This document shows, in pieces, positions 5,153-6,137 of a stretch of DNA of 6,137 bases (position 1 is the first letter of the stretch; each line of letters opens with the position of its first letter). The stretch is from Pseudomonadales bacterium (GTDB lineage: Bacteria; Pseudomonadota; Gammaproteobacteria; Pseudomonadales; DT-91). The DNA lies in the NCBI GenBank assembly GCA_013215025.1, contig JABSRR010000175.1, positions 1 through 6,137 of the forward strand. Direction: 5' to 3'. The translations under genes were made by a program, and so were the position numbers. Under the pieces are notes generated by a model. The model was not told where the DNA came from. It was given only the letters and a program-made list of their open reading frames with translations, and ran no database searches.

Positions 5153-6137
5153 ATGCCAGAATCTAACACGACAGAGAATAAATCCGCAGCCTTGCAACCT
5201 ATTTTTGATGGCTTATCTAAAGAAGAGGTCTTGCTACAGCAGCAGCTGGGCAATCGACTAAATGTTTACACCACGCTATCGGGTAAGCAACGATACAACT
5301 ATTTACCCGAGCCAGTGTTAAAGCCTAGCTTTTTAATCGTTGAAGAGTATCGACTATCTAATTTTTTAGGCCAGTACGGTGCCGGTAGAACGGTTAAAAC
5401 CTTTTCGCTACTGCCAGGCGAGAAAACCCTGATCAGTATCAACAGTTATAAAAAGTCGGCCTCATCATCATCTAGCTCGTCGAGTATTCTTGATTCATAT
5501 ACAGAGTCTAAGGCCGATGAATTTGAATCGTCGATTGCGCAAGAGCAATCGTCCCGTACATCTGAGTCCAAAAACTTTGAATACCACGCAGAAGCTGAAG
5601 CGAAAGTGGGCTGGGGCTGGGGCTCGGTTAAAGCCAGCGGCGGCACTAGCGGTGGTTCAGATTCAGCGCGCGAGGAGTTTGCACAAAATACCGCGGCAGC
5701 CACTGAAAAACACGCGGCAACCTCGTCAGCCAGTCGAGACGTAGAAATAAATACTAATTTTCAAGTGTCTGAAGAAGCCGGTGTTGAAACCTCGATCAGC
5801 CGTGAAATACAAAACATCAATGTCGGCCGAACGTTAAACTTTACCTTTCGCCAAATGAATCAAGAATTCATTAGCATCTTGCATTTGGTTGGCATTAAAG
5901 TCGCGTTTTTTAATGGCTATGCCGAATCAAAAGACGAAGTGCCATTGTCGCAGCTTACTCAGCTGGTCGAAAAATACGTCGTTGCTGACAAGCAAGCTGG
6001 TGTGATACAAGCCATCCTGGACCAAGTTCAATGGGTATATGACTACCAAGACCAGCCTCATGAGGTGATTGAATCGGTTAATCACAGCGCATCTAGCGCG
6101 CCAGCGTACTGGCGCTTCAAAAAAAACCTGCTGTCAG
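5153..6137 (+). CDS. Large uncharacterised protein, N-terminal 328 aa (cut by window edge)
   Basis: The frame stays open from ATG 5153 to the last base, so only the N-terminal part is visible. I cannot assign a named family. It has no signal peptide. Visible parts are: a polar leader with a helix (1-33); a compact beta-looking domain (about 35-100) containing PSFLIVEEYRLSNFLGQYG (58-76) and SLLPGEKTLISINSYKK (85-101); eight consecutive serines (104-111) followed by ILDSYTES; a Ser/Glu/Ala-rich, poorly hydrophobic segment (about 112-195); within it a strand of alternating small and charged residues ending in GWGWG (153-157) and a glycine-rich turn (163-168); then a polar beta stretch and RTLNFTFRQMNQEF (226-239), a hydrophobic strand, ILHLVGIKVAFFNG (242-255), and a helical part (264-300). 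Alternating strands with Ser/Gly-rich loops can occur in membrane-inserting or fibrous proteins, but that is speculation. The upstream 97-aa gene is likely in the same transcript. Confidence 0.8.
   Translation, partial: MPESNTTENKSAALQPIFDGLSKEEVLLQQQLGNRLNVYTTLSGKQRYNYLPEPVLKPSFLIVEEYRLSNFLGQYGAGRTVKTFSLLPGEKTLISINSYKKSASSSSSSSSILDSYTESKADEFESSIAQEQSSRTSESKNFEYHAEAEAKVGWGWGSVKASGGTSGGSDSAREEFAQNTAAATEKHAATSSASRDVEINTNFQVSEEAGVETSISREIQNINVGRTLNFTFRQMNQEFISILHLVGIKVAFFNGYAESKDEVPLSQLTQLVEKYVVADKQAGVIQAILDQVQWVYDYQDQPHEVIESVNHSASSAPAYWRFKKNLLS

Noticed and set aside
5446..5744. Open frames on both strands inside the large right-edge gene
   Set aside because: They arise from the Ser/Ala-rich repetitive codons of the real frame, which has a proper ribosome binding site and stays open for 985 bases.
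1..6137. CRISPR array, tRNA, rRNA, insertion sequence or phage integrase
   Set aside because: I saw no regularly spaced long repeats, no cloverleaf-like sequence, no terminal inverted repeats and no transposase or integrase motifs.

Overview
The window looks like chromosomal DNA of a free-living, probably marine gammaproteobacterium. This rests on the overall style of the proteins (a YhjD/YihY-type membrane protein, a YddE-like PhzF protein, a PaaI-type thioesterase, a SpoIIAA-like protein and a Sec/Lsp lipoprotein), the moderate GC content and the AAGGA-type ribosome binding sites. No rRNA, tRNA, CRISPR array, transposase or integrase is visible. The taxonomic guess is soft, because no marker gene is present.

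Minus-strand block (about 54-4591). Six genes all read leftward. In transcription order they are: a secreted lipoprotein of unknown function (3566-4591), a SpoIIAA-like/STAS-fold protein (3121-3501), a PaaI-type hotdog thioesterase (2611-3048), a PhzF-family isomerase (1723-2517), a YhjD/YihY inner-membrane protein (660-1544) and a 155-residue basic protein of unknown function (54-521). The gaps between them are 64 to 178 bases, with no overlaps. They are therefore probably several short transcripts of housekeeping or accessory genes rather than one tight operon. The two upstream genes (about 3121-4591) look visibly richer in A+T than phzF and yhjD.

Divergent intergenic region (4592-4811). 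The lipoprotein has a good sigma70-type promoter here, TTGTCA-17-TTTAAT on the minus strand. It settles the lipoprotein start at 4591 rather than at an upstream TTG.

Plus-strand block (4812 to the right edge). A 97-residue protein and a large protein cut by the window edge (328 residues visible) each have a strong ribosome binding site and lie 47 bases apart, so they are likely co-transcribed. I recognise neither. The large protein has an unusual layout: a short leader, a compact beta-looking domain, an eight-serine tract, a long Ser/Ala/Glu-rich segment with an alternating strand ending in GWGWG, and then an LNFTFRQMNQEF block that looks conserved. This pair is the best candidate in the window for an undescribed system, but its function cannot be read from the sequence alone.
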